From Faucicola sp048551375 (GTDB taxonomy: Bacteria; Pseudomonadota; Gammaproteobacteria; Pseudomonadales; Moraxellaceae): a stretch of DNA of 64,000 nt. Positions 8,734-17,459 of this stretch are shown here, piece by piece. The notes beneath the pieces were generated by a model, which did no database searches, was not told the origin of the DNA, and saw only the letters and a program-made list of their open reading frames with translations. Where the stretch lies: contig NZ_JBLYZJ010000001.1 of the NCBI RefSeq assembly GCF_048551375.1, forward strand, positions 62,001 through 126,000, read 5' to 3'. Both the position numbers and the translations under genes were made by a program. Position 1 is the first letter of the stretch, and the number at the start of each line of letters is the position of its first letter.

Positions 8734-10122
8734 TTAATTGACCATAAAATCCAAATACCGTTGGCTAAAGTTATGAATATTGGTAGCGACCATCGGCATA
8801 TCCTTATCCGCCACCCCAAACCAACGAGCCAAGGTACTGGCATATTGGTCGGTTGAGGTGGTCGGAATCAAGCGACCTTGCCCCACATCACTGGCGGTAT
8901 CCACGCCATACTCAGGGGTTTGCCCATAAATCATTTGACCTTTGACCGCCCCACCCATGATAAAGTGATGTCCGCCCCAACCGTGGTCTGTGCCATCGCC
9001 ATTATTGGCAAACGTGCGTCCAAAATCCGACATGGTAAAGGTGGTGACTTGATTGGCAAGCCCCATTTCAACCGTGGCTTGATAAAAACTTGCCAACGCC
9101 TCATCAAGTTCTGCCATTAGTTCGCCATGTTTGGTGAGTAAATTATCATGGCAATCAAAGCCCCCCAACGTCACGATAAACACTTGACGTTGATTGCCCA
9201 GTAGGCTGTTGGACTTAATCATATTGGCAACGGATTTAAGCTGTTTTGCCAAAGATGTGTCCGCAAAAGGCGTGGTGATATTGGCTTGGGTAAAGGCTTG
9301 GCGTAAGGTGGCTTGGGCGTATAAGGAATTGCCAAAGGTTTGGCTGATTTGTTGCTCAAAGACGTTTTGGCGAGGGGTCGCCATCATTTGCTTGACCAAT
9401 TTTGGCACTTGGTTTGAGTGAAATAGCCAATTATCATTATCGGCTTTTTCAAAGCCATACATGGTAATTGCCCCATCTTCACTGAGGTTAAATTGGCTGA
9501 CTTGGTTGCCTGCCAATAAGCCCATTTTACCATTCGGACTGGTGTTGAGGCAGGTAAAAAGAGGGCTTTTGTTTTGACTCATCGTCAGTTGCCCCAAAGT
9601 TGCTCCCCAGCCATGCCCTTTACCTTCTTGGGCGTTGGTTTGCCAAAATGCTTGTTGGTCATTGTGTGAAAATAATTTTGGCGGTAGGTTATAAGCTTGG
9701 GTTTGATAAAGCTGTTTGTTCGTTGGCATGATTAACGTGCCGACATTTTGCAATACCGCTAGTTTTTGTTGGTTAAATAAAGCCTGTAACCTTTTGAGGT
9801 TGGGATGTAAGCCATATTGCACACCATTGGCAAGCGGTTGTTTGGGCGATAATGGCAATACACTGGCTCGGTCAAGGGCGATGTTGCCACGATGTTTTTG
9901 ATAAATGGGATAGTTGGTGGTATCTATCGGCACGAGGGTATTAGCATGGTCATTGCCACCCAATAAAAACACGCCAACTAAGGCTTTATAATCTGGGATA
10001 TCACTAGCGACTGCTTGATTCATGGCAAGTAGGTTAAGAGCGAAGCTTTGGCTTGCCCCCATGCCTGCTACTGCCCCCACACGAGCCAAAAACCCACGGC
10101 GATTCATCGTTGTCATTGTCAT
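8734..10122 (-). CDS. DUF1501 family protein with Tat signal
   Basis: This is a 462-residue secreted protein of the DUF1501 family, which has a sulfatase/alkaline-phosphatase-like fold and no settled function. The N-terminus has the twin-arginine motif NRRGFLARVGAVAG, so export in folded form by Tat is likely. Later segments include VFLLGGNDHANTLVPID, GGFDCHDN and TMSDFGRTFANNGDGTDHGW, which are typical conserved stretches of the family. It follows the DUF1800 gene by 60 bp, and the two are a well-known co-occurring pair. The second possible start (MNRRGF) would shorten it by five residues. Confidence 0.88.
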   Translation of the reverse strand: MTMTTMNRRGFLARVGAVAGMGASQSFALNLLAMNQAVASDIPDYKALVGVFLLGGNDHANTLVPIDTTNYPIYQKHRGNIALDRASVLPLSPKQPLANGVQYGLHPNLKRLQALFNQQKLAVLQNVGTLIMPTNKQLYQTQAYNLPPKLFSHNDQQAFWQTNAQEGKGHGWGATLGQLTMSQNKSPLFTCLNTSPNGKMGLLAGNQVSQFNLSEDGAITMYGFEKADNDNWLFHSNQVPKLVKQMMATPRQNVFEQQISQTFGNSLYAQATLRQAFTQANITTPFADTSLAKQLKSVANMIKSNSLLGNQRQVFIVTLGGFDCHDNLLTKHGELMAELDEALASFYQATVEMGLANQVTTFTMSDFGRTFANNGDGTDHGWGGHHFIMGGAVKGQMIYGQTPEYGVDTASDVGQGRLIPTTSTDQYASTLARWFGVADKDMPMVATNIHNFSQRYLDFMVN

Positions 10123-10143
10123 GTTAGTATCCTTTGGTGTTTT

Positions 10144-10194
10144 TTATATGGCTATTTTTGTACACGGCTATTTTTCACACGCTTATTTCTGTAC
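10144..10194. repeat. Three imperfect 16-bp tandem copies at the end of the DUF1800 gene
   Basis: On the minus strand the unit CGTGTACAAAAATAGC occurs three times in a row with a few changes (CGTGTACAGAAATAAG, CGTGTGAAAAATAGC, CGTGTACAAAAATAGC). The first copy encodes the last residues (RVQK and stop) of the DUF1800 protein. The others fill the gap before the DUF1501 start. Confidence 0.75.
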
Positions 10195-12006
10195 ACGATA
10201 GTCAGGGCTAATCATCGTCATCCAACAAGCCACCGCTACACGCTGTTTTTGCCAGTCTTTGACAGTTGTGCCAATCGAATTAACCGCTTGTAGGATATAC
10301 GATACCGTGGAGGGGCTTAATGATTCTGCGGTTAAGATTAAATTAAGGCGATTGACGAGCGTGGTTGGGTCATTTGCCAGTGATAATAGGTCGCCATAGT
10401 CATTGGCAATTTCACAAATTTGCCAATTATCTTTGGAATCCACGCCACGATTTGCCAAACTTAAAAAGAAATTTTGATAGCCTGCAATCGAGTTTTCATG
10501 GATTAAATATAACTCTGGGGCGGAGAGCTGATTCACCTCAAACTCAGTGCCACTGGGGCGATAATTGGGGCGGAAAAAGTTAAACACAGAGGGTGAGGCA
10601 AAAGGGCTTTGACCAATCGCCCAACGCTCATGCCCCAAACTGCCAATCAGCCAGTTACCTGAAATGGATTGTTTGGTGGTCAAGGTGCGTACCCATTGCA
10701 CAAAACTTATCATCGGCTCACGTACTTTACCGCCAAATGAGCTGGTCGGTGGCGTGCGAGCTTCGGTATCTAGCAAAATCGCTTTGACCACAGCCCCCAA
10801 ATCGCTTCGCACCCCTTGACCGTTATTGTTAAAAACATTGGCAACACGAGCCACATACGCAGGGCTAGGGTTACTGGTAATCAAGCGTTGGATTAATTGT
10901 TTGCAGATAAAGGGGGCGACATTGGCATGATTGGCAATGCTATCAAGTGCCATGCTGAGGGCTTGCGAGGGCGAGGTATTGGCAGGAATGAGTGTGCCAA
11001 AAATTTGCTTGCTTGTATTGTCGTGTAAGGTTGGCTCAACGACCATCGGCTTAGTGTGAATTTCAGCCGTGGCTTTCCAAGGGTGTTTGACCTCGGCTAA
11101 TTGATAGCCTGTGAAGACTTTTGCCAGTTCTGCCACTTGTTTAAGGTTGTAAGTTTCGATGGGTTGCCCTGTAGTGGTGAGTTTGGGTGTGCCATCCAAA
11201 TTGAGTTCGACCAAACCAATGCTAAATAACTGTAAAACCTCACGAGCATAATTTTCATCGGCTTGACTGCCTTTACTGGGGTCAGCTTTTTTATTGCCTA
11301 AGGTGTTAAGATAACTACCCATCGCCGAACTCAATGTCACCGCCTCAAGCAACGCACGATAATTGCCAAACGCATGGCGATTGAGGATATCCCAAAAATT
11401 GGCAATCGCCAACGCACAATAGCGAATATCCGTTCCCATAAAAGACACTACAAAAATCTCGGACAATGCCAACGCTACCCGTTTGCGGAGCGTGTCAGGT
11501 TGGGTGATTAGCTGATACCATATCATCGGTTGACTATGTGAACCCCAAGACCCTGAAAAATTTTCCTCATCTTCAACCGTGCGAGTAAATACCTCACGAT
11601 GGCGATATAGCCAGTCATAGCCTTTTTCACCAATCGGCATGGTAAGTTGGGTATTAAGCCATTTTTCAAAGCCCATTTCACGAACCACGGCAATTTCAGC
11701 CAATGTCGAAGAAAACTGGGCTTGTTGTAAAAATCTGGCAGATGCTTGGTCTGTGGGTGGCGGGCTAGGTGGTTGTGAGTTGGTCGGTTGGGGCGTGGGT
11801 TGAGGGCTAGGAGAGGGAGGAGATGTCGCAGAAGATGTACCCCCACCGCCACCACAAGCTGTTAAAAATGCAGATAGGCTCAAGATTCCGCCTAATTTTA
11901 GCGTGTTAGGATTACTATTTACCCATACAAATTTGGTATTTGGCAAATGATGCGATAATAGGCGGTTCAGCAAGGGTCTACTTACACGCAAGCCAATTTC
12001 ATCCAT
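10183..12006 (-). CDS. DUF1800 family protein, probably secreted lipoprotein-like
   Basis: This is a 607-residue protein of the DUF1800 family (function unknown), which is usually encoded beside DUF1501. A hydrophobic segment ending LSAFLTACGGGGG at residues 41-56 resembles a lipoprotein signal with the lipobox LTAC. It is preceded by an unusually long 40-residue N-terminus, so a later start is possible. A Pro/Ser/Gln-rich linker follows (residues 60-90), then the conserved domain with AREVLQLFSIGLVELN and FARPNYRPSG-like blocks (SVFNFFRPNYRPSG). The Gly/Pro-rich linker suggests surface or periplasmic exposure. Confidence 0.83.
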   Translation of the reverse strand: MDEIGLRVSRPLLNRLLSHHLPNTKFVWVNSNPNTLKLGGILSLSAFLTACGGGGGTSSATSPPSPSPQPTPQPTNSQPPSPPPTDQASARFLQQAQFSSTLAEIAVVREMGFEKWLNTQLTMPIGEKGYDWLYRHREVFTRTVEDEENFSGSWGSHSQPMIWYQLITQPDTLRKRVALALSEIFVVSFMGTDIRYCALAIANFWDILNRHAFGNYRALLEAVTLSSAMGSYLNTLGNKKADPSKGSQADENYAREVLQLFSIGLVELNLDGTPKLTTTGQPIETYNLKQVAELAKVFTGYQLAEVKHPWKATAEIHTKPMVVEPTLHDNTSKQIFGTLIPANTSPSQALSMALDSIANHANVAPFICKQLIQRLITSNPSPAYVARVANVFNNNGQGVRSDLGAVVKAILLDTEARTPPTSSFGGKVREPMISFVQWVRTLTTKQSISGNWLIGSLGHERWAIGQSPFASPSVFNFFRPNYRPSGTEFEVNQLSAPELYLIHENSIAGYQNFFLSLANRGVDSKDNWQICEIANDYGDLLSLANDPTTLVNRLNLILTAESLSPSTVSYILQAVNSIGTTVKDWQKQRVAVACWMTMISPDYRVQK

Positions 12007-12102
12007 AAATTATTACTCCAAAATATTGTGTAAGTTTTGCTTGAATTATTTTTTCCGTAAGTCGTAAGTGATGCAACAATTTGGAATAACAAGCAGAATT
12101 TT

Positions 12103-12126
12103 GTGGGTAACGCTATGCTAACCCAC
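12103..12126. repeat. Palindromic repeat, GTGGGTTA type
   Basis: The arms GTGGGTAACGC and GCTAACCCAC occur in the gap between the IclR regulator and the DUF1800 gene. It is the same family as the elements at 5989, 27905 and 49638. Confidence 0.75.
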
Positions 12127-12176
12127 ATTAACAGATTCGATGTTATAAGATAAAGGTGTTGAGGTACTTAGAAAAA

Positions 12177-12929
12177 TTATACGCCAAAAAACGCATCTCG
12201 GATATCATTTGCCCCTTGCTGGAGGATGGGAGTGAATGTCAACAACTCTGCCAAAGACAGTCGGAATACAGGCGAGTGAGCATACAATGAAGCGATATAA
12301 CGCCCCTCTTTATCGCAGATTGGCACAGCAATCGCCACCATTTTATCAATCAACTCTTCATTATCCACACCCACGCCCGACTCTGCAATTTTATCAAGCT
12401 CACGGTTGAGTTTATCTGCATTATCAAAGCTATTGGCAGTACGTTTGCTCAAGGATAATTGATTGACCGTAGCCCTTCGCTCATCGGCAGGCAAGGTGCT
12501 AAGGTATAGCTTACCTGTCGCCGTACACCAAATAGGGGCTTCAGAATCCACAGGCATATATACTTGCAGAGGATTGAGGGTCGGTACACGGTCGGTATAA
12601 ACCATCTTCAAATTGTAAGGCACGGCAACCCCACAGGTTTCTCCGATTTTATCGACCAAGCCTTGCAAAATCGCATAGCGTTGCACGGCATTTTGCTCAC
12701 TTTGCCAAAGGTGAATCGCCATATGGCGAGTACGTGATGCAGGGACAATCGTACCATTCAAATCCACACGTACAAAACCTTCTTCTTGTAACTGCTGAAT
12801 CAAGCGGTGCATGGTGGGCTTAGGGATTTCTAGCATTTCAGACAGGTCTAAAGGGGTCAGTGGACGATTAGCAGAAGAAACCGCTTCAATGATTTGTAAA
12901 ACACGGGTAATAGAAGAAACACGAGCCAT
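12177..12929 (-). CDS. IclR family transcriptional regulator
   Basis: The product is an IclR-type repressor or activator. The start at 12929 gives 250 residues (MARVSSITRVLQIIEAV), which fits family length. An upstream in-frame ATG at 13022 would add 31 residues unlike the family. The N-terminal winged helix (PLTPLDLSEMLEIPKPTMHRLIQQL, about residues 25-50) is followed by the effector-binding domain with TGKLYLSTLP and GVGVDNEELIDKMVAIAVPI. It is divergent from xthA. Its 3' neighbour is the DUF1800/1501 pair on the same strand, which could be a target, but there is no direct evidence. Confidence 0.88.
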   Translation of the reverse strand: MARVSSITRVLQIIEAVSSANRPLTPLDLSEMLEIPKPTMHRLIQQLQEEGFVRVDLNGTIVPASRTRHMAIHLWQSEQNAVQRYAILQGLVDKIGETCGVAVPYNLKMVYTDRVPTLNPLQVYMPVDSEAPIWCTATGKLYLSTLPADERRATVNQLSLSKRTANSFDNADKLNRELDKIAESGVGVDNEELIDKMVAIAVPICDKEGRYIASLYAHSPVFRLSLAELLTFTPILQQGANDIRDAFFGV

Positions 12930-13157
12930 AATTTTATCAGTCGTTTTATCAGAAAAAGTTGTCAAAATTTGCACAATGGCAAAAAAGCTAGCATAACGGT
13001 TTTGCAAGATTTCGACAAGCATCCGCTGAACCGAACCCCATAAATAATTTTGCGAATCCCCTGCTCACGCCCATTTAACTAAGGGTATTTAAATTGTTAT
13101 CAGACCCAAGGTAAGGTATCATACAGCCCATCGGATTATGTATAAAAGAGAAACCGT

Positions 13158-13967
13158 ATGCCACGTTTTGTTAGTTTTAATATCAATGGTCTAAGAGCCA
13201 GACCCCATCAACTTGAAGCCGTACGTGATACTATCGCCCCAGACGTCATCGGCTTGCAAGAAACCAAAGTCCATGATGAAGCCTTTCCGCTGACGATGGT
13301 CGAGGATATGGGCTATCATGTCGAGTTTTTTGGACAAAAATCCCACTATGGTGTGGCGTTATTGTCGCTCAACAAGCCGATTTTTGTGCAAAAAGGCTTT
13401 CCAACGGATGAAGACGATGCCCAAAGGCGTTTTATCCATGCTCGTTATGATTTTAATGGCAAACAAATTGACGTATTAAATGGCTATTTTCCACAAGGCG
13501 AGAGCCGTAAGCATGAAACCAAATTCCCCATGAAACGCAAATTTTATGCGGATTTGACGGATTATATTTTGCAGTTAAAAGCTGAAAACCGTAGCTTGAT
13601 TTTGATGGGGGATATGAACATTGCCCCGCAAGATTTTGATATTGGCATAGGTGAAAAAAATGCCAAACGCTGGCTATCACAGGGGATTTGTTCGTTTTTG
13701 CCAGAAGAACGTGAGTGGTATCAGACCTTGCTTGCGACTGATTTGCATGACACTTATCGGCATTTGTATGAGCAAGGCGAGGATTTGAGTTGGTTTGATT
13801 ATCGCAGTAAGGGCTTTGATGATGAGCCAAAACGTGGCTTGCGGATAGACCATATTTTGATGACGGCAGATTTGAAAGATAAGCTGAAAGGGGCAGGCGT
13901 GAGCTATGCGTTGCGAGCGATGGAAAAGCCAAGCGACCATGCTCCGATTTGGGCGGATTTTGATTGA
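13158..13967 (+). CDS. xthA: Exodeoxyribonuclease III / AP endonuclease
   Basis: This is an ExoIII-type AP endonuclease for base excision repair. The 269-residue product has the family landmarks. FNINGLRARPHQLEA lies at the N-terminus, GLQETKVHDEAFP carries the metal-binding Glu near residue 35, MGDMNIAPQDFDIG holds the central Asp/Asn, and SDHAPIWADFD at the C-terminus carries the catalytic Asp-His. The start is ATG, preceded by a weak GAGAAACC ribosome site. It is divergent from the IclR gene. Confidence 0.95.
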   Translation: MPRFVSFNINGLRARPHQLEAVRDTIAPDVIGLQETKVHDEAFPLTMVEDMGYHVEFFGQKSHYGVALLSLNKPIFVQKGFPTDEDDAQRRFIHARYDFNGKQIDVLNGYFPQGESRKHETKFPMKRKFYADLTDYILQLKAENRSLILMGDMNIAPQDFDIGIGEKNAKRWLSQGICSFLPEEREWYQTLLATDLHDTYRHLYEQGEDLSWFDYRSKGFDDEPKRGLRIDHILMTADLKDKLKGAGVSYALRAMEKPSDHAPIWADFD

Positions 13968-13984
13968 TTGCCTTATTTTAGACA

Positions 13985-14013
13985 TAAAAAAACCTAAGTA
14001 ATTTACTTAGGTT
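13985..14013 (-). terminator. Intrinsic terminator of tRNA-Leu(UAA)
   Basis: The perfect stem AACCTAAGTAA/TTACTTAGGTT is followed, on the minus strand, by a run of seven T. On the plus strand the U-tract is poor, so it serves the tRNA better than xthA. Confidence 0.8.
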
Positions 14014-14022
14014 CTTAAAATA

Positions 14023-14109
14023 TGGTGCCCGGGGCCGGACTTGAACCGGCACGCTCGTAAGAGCGAGGGATTTTAAATCCCTTGTGTCTACCAATTTCAC
14101 CACCCGGGC
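14023..14109 (-). tRNA. tRNA-Leu (anticodon UAA)
   Basis: The minus-strand sequence begins GCCCGGGTGGTGAAATTGG. It has the anticodon arm AGGGA-TTTAAAA-TCCCT with anticodon TAA and a long variable arm (CGCTCTTACGAGCG). The T-arm is GCCGGTTCAAGTCCGGC and the end is CCCGGGC-A-CCA. The acceptor stem pairs perfectly and CCA is encoded. Confidence 0.95.
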
Positions 14110-14156
14110 AGGGTAGTCACATCAACGTTATTCGCTATGTGCTGGAAGTGGGTGCT

Positions 14157-14184
14157 ATTATAATTGGTTTTTTTTACTTTGCAA
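14157..14184 (-). promoter_or_regulatory. Promoter of tRNA-Leu(UAA)
   Basis: On the minus strand a TTGCAA -35 (14184-14179) and a perfect TATAAT -10 (14162-14157) are separated by 16 bp, upstream of the tRNA. Confidence 0.75.
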
Positions 14185-14247
14185 GTGATTATTTAAAAAT
14201 TTTTTAACTCAATCACACACAACCAAAATTAATAACAAACCATGAAA

Positions 14248-14321
14248 TGGAGGCTGAGGCCGGAATCGAACCGGCGTCCGCGGATTTGCAATCCGATGCA
14301 TGGCCACTGTGCTACCCAGCC
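14248..14321 (-). tRNA. tRNA-Cys (anticodon GCA)
   Basis: On the minus strand the gene starts GGCTGGGTAGCACAGTGG. It has the anticodon arm CGGAT-TGCAAAT-CCG with GCA, and the T-arm GCCGGTTCGATTCCGGC. The end is CTCAGCC-T-CCA. The U73 discriminator and GCA anticodon identify cysteine. The acceptor stem includes one G-U pair. Confidence 0.95.
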
Positions 14322-14339
14322 ATTTCATTTAGGGTTGCT

Positions 14340-14367
14340 ATGATAGCAAAAATTTTAGAAAGTGCAA
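14340..14367 (-). promoter_or_regulatory. Promoter of tRNA-Cys
   Basis: On the minus strand TTGCAC (14367-14362) and TATCAT (14345-14340) are separated by 16 bp. They lie just upstream of the tRNA-Cys 5' end, with the same layout as the neighbouring tRNA-Leu promoter. Confidence 0.65.
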
Positions 14368-14520
14368 GGCTTTTTTTGGGGTTTTGTGTGTTTTATCCAA
14401 AAATAGGGATTATTTTTTGGTCGCAGAGGATTTGATGACCTTTAGTACTAAAATTTCAGCATGATTTGCGGTAGAATAGGGCATTATTTTTTAACATTAA
14501 AATCATCAAAAGGAACGCCC

Positions 14521-15384
14521 ATGACTGCACAAATCTTAGACGGTAAAGCCTACGCCAGCCAAATGGAAACCGAACTTGCCAAGCGAGTTGCCAAACTTAA
14601 AGAGCAAACAGGTCGTACGCCAATTTTAGCAACGATTTTGGTCGGTGATGACCCTGCGTCAGCGACTTATGTCAAAATGAAAGGCAATGCCTGTAAGCGT
14701 GTCGGCATGGATTCGCTCAAAGTCGAAATGCCACAAGCCACCACCACCGAAGAATTATTGGCAAAAATCACTGAACTCAACGCCAACCCTGATGTTCACG
14801 GTATTTTGCTACAGCACCCTGTGCCGTCACAAATTGATGAACGTGCGTGTTTTGATGCGATTGCGTTGGCAAAAGATGTCGATGGTGTGACTTGTCTAGG
14901 CTTTGGCAATATGGCGATGGGCGAGCCTGCGTATGGCTCTTGCACGCCACAAGGCATTATGTATTTGCTTGAGAAAAATGGCGTTCAGCTAGCAGGTAAA
15001 CACGCTGTGGTCGTGGGTCGCAGTGCGATTTTGGGCAAGCCGATGGCGATGATGCTACTCAATGCCGACTGTACCGTGACGATTTGTCATTCACGTACCC
15101 AAAACCTTGCTGAACTGGTCAAACAAGCGGATATCGTGGTGGGAGCAGTGGGTAAACCAGAACTTATCAAAAAAGATTGGATTAAACAAGGGGCTGTGGT
15201 AGTCGATGCTGGTTTCCATCCGAGAGTCAATGCTGATGGAACAAATGGCGGTGTGGGCGATATCGAATTAACAGGGATTGAAGACATTGCATCCGCTTAT
15301 ACACCTGTTCCAGGGGGTGTGGGGCCTATGACGATTAATACGTTGATTCGTCAAACCGTAGAGTCAGCGGAAAAAACGTGCTAA
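14521..15384 (+). CDS. folD: Bifunctional methylenetetrahydrofolate dehydrogenase/cyclohydrolase FolD
   Basis: FolD interconverts 5,10-methylene-THF and 10-formyl-THF for one-carbon metabolism. I chose the ATG at 14521 (MTAQILDGKAYA) after AAAAGGAACGCCC; the open frame extends 60 bp upstream. The 287-residue product shows the family motifs. YVKMKGNACKRVGMDS carries the catalytic Lys, GILLQHPVPSQI is the substrate segment, VVGRSAILGKPMAMML is the Rossmann NADP site, and PVPGGVGPMTINTL is near the end. Its last seven bases overlap the next gene's GTG start. Confidence 0.96.
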   Translation: MTAQILDGKAYASQMETELAKRVAKLKEQTGRTPILATILVGDDPASATYVKMKGNACKRVGMDSLKVEMPQATTTEELLAKITELNANPDVHGILLQHPVPSQIDERACFDAIALAKDVDGVTCLGFGNMAMGEPAYGSCTPQGIMYLLEKNGVQLAGKHAVVVGRSAILGKPMAMMLLNADCTVTICHSRTQNLAELVKQADIVVGAVGKPELIKKDWIKQGAVVVDAGFHPRVNADGTNGGVGDIELTGIEDIASAYTPVPGGVGPMTINTLIRQTVESAEKTC

Positions 15385-16112
15385 ACCATACGTTAAATAG
15401 TGCCTTATTAAATAATGCCTTACACCAAGTTTTACCAACTGCAAATTTGGTAAAAACCCCTGTATCCCTTTTGTCCAACGAAGGGTCGTCCACCCAAAAT
15501 CAGCCATTTTACCTATGGCTGATTGACCCCAATTTTTGTCATCAAGACTTGACCGCTGATGTTATCGAAAACCTTTGGAACAACTGTCCTTACTGGGTAT
15601 TTGCATGGGCTTCAGGGCAGGTGTTGGCTCACTATGTTTTACAAAATCCTCACCTTGTCAAAGATAAGGTCGTGATGGACTTTGGGGCGGGTTCTGGGAT
15701 TGTCGGTATCGCCTCAAAGATGGCAGGGGCAAAGCAAGTCATTTGCTGTGACATTGACCCCGTGAGTTTACTTGCTTGTCAAGCCAATGCTGATATTAAT
15801 GCACAAGATATTGATTTATTGGATAATTTATTTGATTTATGCAAGCAGTTTAACATTGATAAAGTCGATGTATTACTGGTAGCCGATGTGTTGTATGACA
15901 AGGCGAATTTGCCGTTATTGGATTTATTTTTGCAATATGCCGATGAAATTTGGGTGGCGGATAGCCGTGTCAAAAACTTTACCCATCCACATTACCAAAA
16001 AATCACCACGTTAGATGATACCACCACCTTGCCCGATATGGACGAGGCAAAGCAATTTAACCAAGTGGTGATTTATTGCAGTGAGTTTGCAGAAACAGGA
16101 TTATTGAAATAA
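15378..16112 (+). CDS. Class I SAM-dependent methyltransferase (METTL20/ETFB-lysine MTase-like)
   Basis: This is a 244-residue putative methyltransferase. The SAM-binding motif I is MDFGAGSGIVGIASK, followed by the acidic loop ICCDIDPVSL and motif IV VDVLLVADVLYD. The arrangement resembles the small protein-lysine methyltransferases related to METTL20 and PrmA, so a protein substrate is plausible but not shown. The start is a GTG at 15378 inside the end of folD. The first internal alternative would remove conserved sequence only marginally, so the exact start is uncertain. Confidence 0.72.
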   Translation: MLNHTLNSALLNNALHQVLPTANLVKTPVSLLSNEGSSTQNQPFYLWLIDPNFCHQDLTADVIENLWNNCPYWVFAWASGQVLAHYVLQNPHLVKDKVVMDFGAGSGIVGIASKMAGAKQVICCDIDPVSLLACQANADINAQDIDLLDNLFDLCKQFNIDKVDVLLVADVLYDKANLPLLDLFLQYADEIWVADSRVKNFTHPHYQKITTLDDTTTLPDMDEAKQFNQVVIYCSEFAETGLLK

Positions 16113-16210
16113 TTTGTAACAAAATTATCGCTTATTTGGCAAAATCAAGGCATAATAGGGGGACTTATTCTCTTTATTTTTTGTCAAAATTTTCTCAAAA
16201 GGAACTGCAC

Positions 16211-17356
16211 ATGGGAATTTACATCACCGCCACAGGACTTTATACCCCACCTTTTAGCATCAGCAACGAAGAGCTAGTCGCTACCTTTAACCAATATGTC
16301 GATAACTATAATGCCAAAAATGCCGATGCGATTGCCAGTGGTGAAAAAACGGCATTGGTACACTCTACCGCTGAGTTTATTGAGAAAGCTTCTGGCATCA
16401 AATCACGTTATGTCATGGAAAAAGAAGGGATTTTAAACCCAGATATCATGTCGCCTGTGATTCCTTACCGTAAGCTTGGCGAAGAAATGTCTATCATGGC
16501 AGAAATGGGTTTAGATGCCCTAAAGCAAGCCGTAGATAACGCTGGGATGGAAGGTAAAGACTTGGATGCGATTATTGTCGCTTGTTCAAACTTCCAACGT
16601 GTGTACCCTGCGATTGCGATTGAGCTTCAAAAATATATTGGCATGGAAGGTGGCTTTGCCTTTGATATGAATGTGGCTTGTAGTGCGGCGACTTTTGGTA
16701 TTGCTCAAGCTGTGGGTCTTATCAAGTCAGGTGTTGCCAAGCGTGTGGCGATGGTGAATATTGAGATTACTTCAGCTCACCTTAACTGGCGTAACCGTGA
16801 CAGCCATTTTATCTTTGGTGATGTGGCAACGGCGACGATTATTGAGGAATCGGCTGAACCTAAAGGCTATGAAATCTTAGATAGCCATTTATTTACTCAG
16901 TTTTCTACCAATATCAAAAATGAATATGGTTTCTTAGACCGTTGTGAGTTTTTGGCGGCTGGTACACCGATGTATCCTGACATTGAAGAGCCTGTTACTG
17001 ACAAGTTATTCTTACAAGAGGGTCGCAAGGTGTTCCGTGAGGTTTGCCCTGCCGTGTCAAATTTGATTATCGAGTTAATCAATAAAAATGGCGTAGAGCC
17101 AAGTGCCATCAAAAAAATGTGGCTACATCAAGCCAATGCCAATATGATTGATTTGATATTGCGTACGGTACTGGGCAAAGAGGCGGATAAGTCGATTGCT
17201 CCGACTGTACTTGCAGAGTATGCCAATACCAGTTCGGCAAGTCCGATGATTGTTTTCCACAAACACCAAGAGAATATGCAATCAGGTGATTTGGGGGTGA
17301 TTTGCTCGTTTGGGGCAGGTTACTCGATTGGTAGTGTGTTGGTAAAAAAAGTTTAA
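16211..17356 (+). CDS. Beta-ketoacyl-ACP synthase III family protein (FabH-like)
   Basis: This is a 381-residue thiolase-fold condensing enzyme of the FabH type. The start ATG at 16211 (MGIYITATGLYTPP) follows AAAAGGAACTGC; a further upstream in-frame start lacks support. The active-site Cys lies in NVACSAATFGIAQ, the His in WLHQANANMIDL and the Asn in YANTSSASPM, giving the Cys-His-Asn triad of KAS III. It is longer than E. coli FabH (about 317 residues) and resembles the Pseudomonas FabH2/PA3286-type synthases that use longer acyl-CoA primers. Primer specificity is inferred only. Confidence 0.82.
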   Translation: MGIYITATGLYTPPFSISNEELVATFNQYVDNYNAKNADAIASGEKTALVHSTAEFIEKASGIKSRYVMEKEGILNPDIMSPVIPYRKLGEEMSIMAEMGLDALKQAVDNAGMEGKDLDAIIVACSNFQRVYPAIAIELQKYIGMEGGFAFDMNVACSAATFGIAQAVGLIKSGVAKRVAMVNIEITSAHLNWRNRDSHFIFGDVATATIIEESAEPKGYEILDSHLFTQFSTNIKNEYGFLDRCEFLAAGTPMYPDIEEPVTDKLFLQEGRKVFREVCPAVSNLIIELINKNGVEPSAIKKMWLHQANANMIDLILRTVLGKEADKSIAPTVLAEYANTSSASPMIVFHKHQENMQSGDLGVICSFGAGYSIGSVLVKKV

Positions 17357-17459
17357 TCTAAAATTCACCGCATGAAACCCATGCAAAATACCGCAAATTA
17401 TGGCAAAATAGACGTTTTTATTTTGCCATTTTTATTGCCTAAAAGCTGTATAAAATTTT

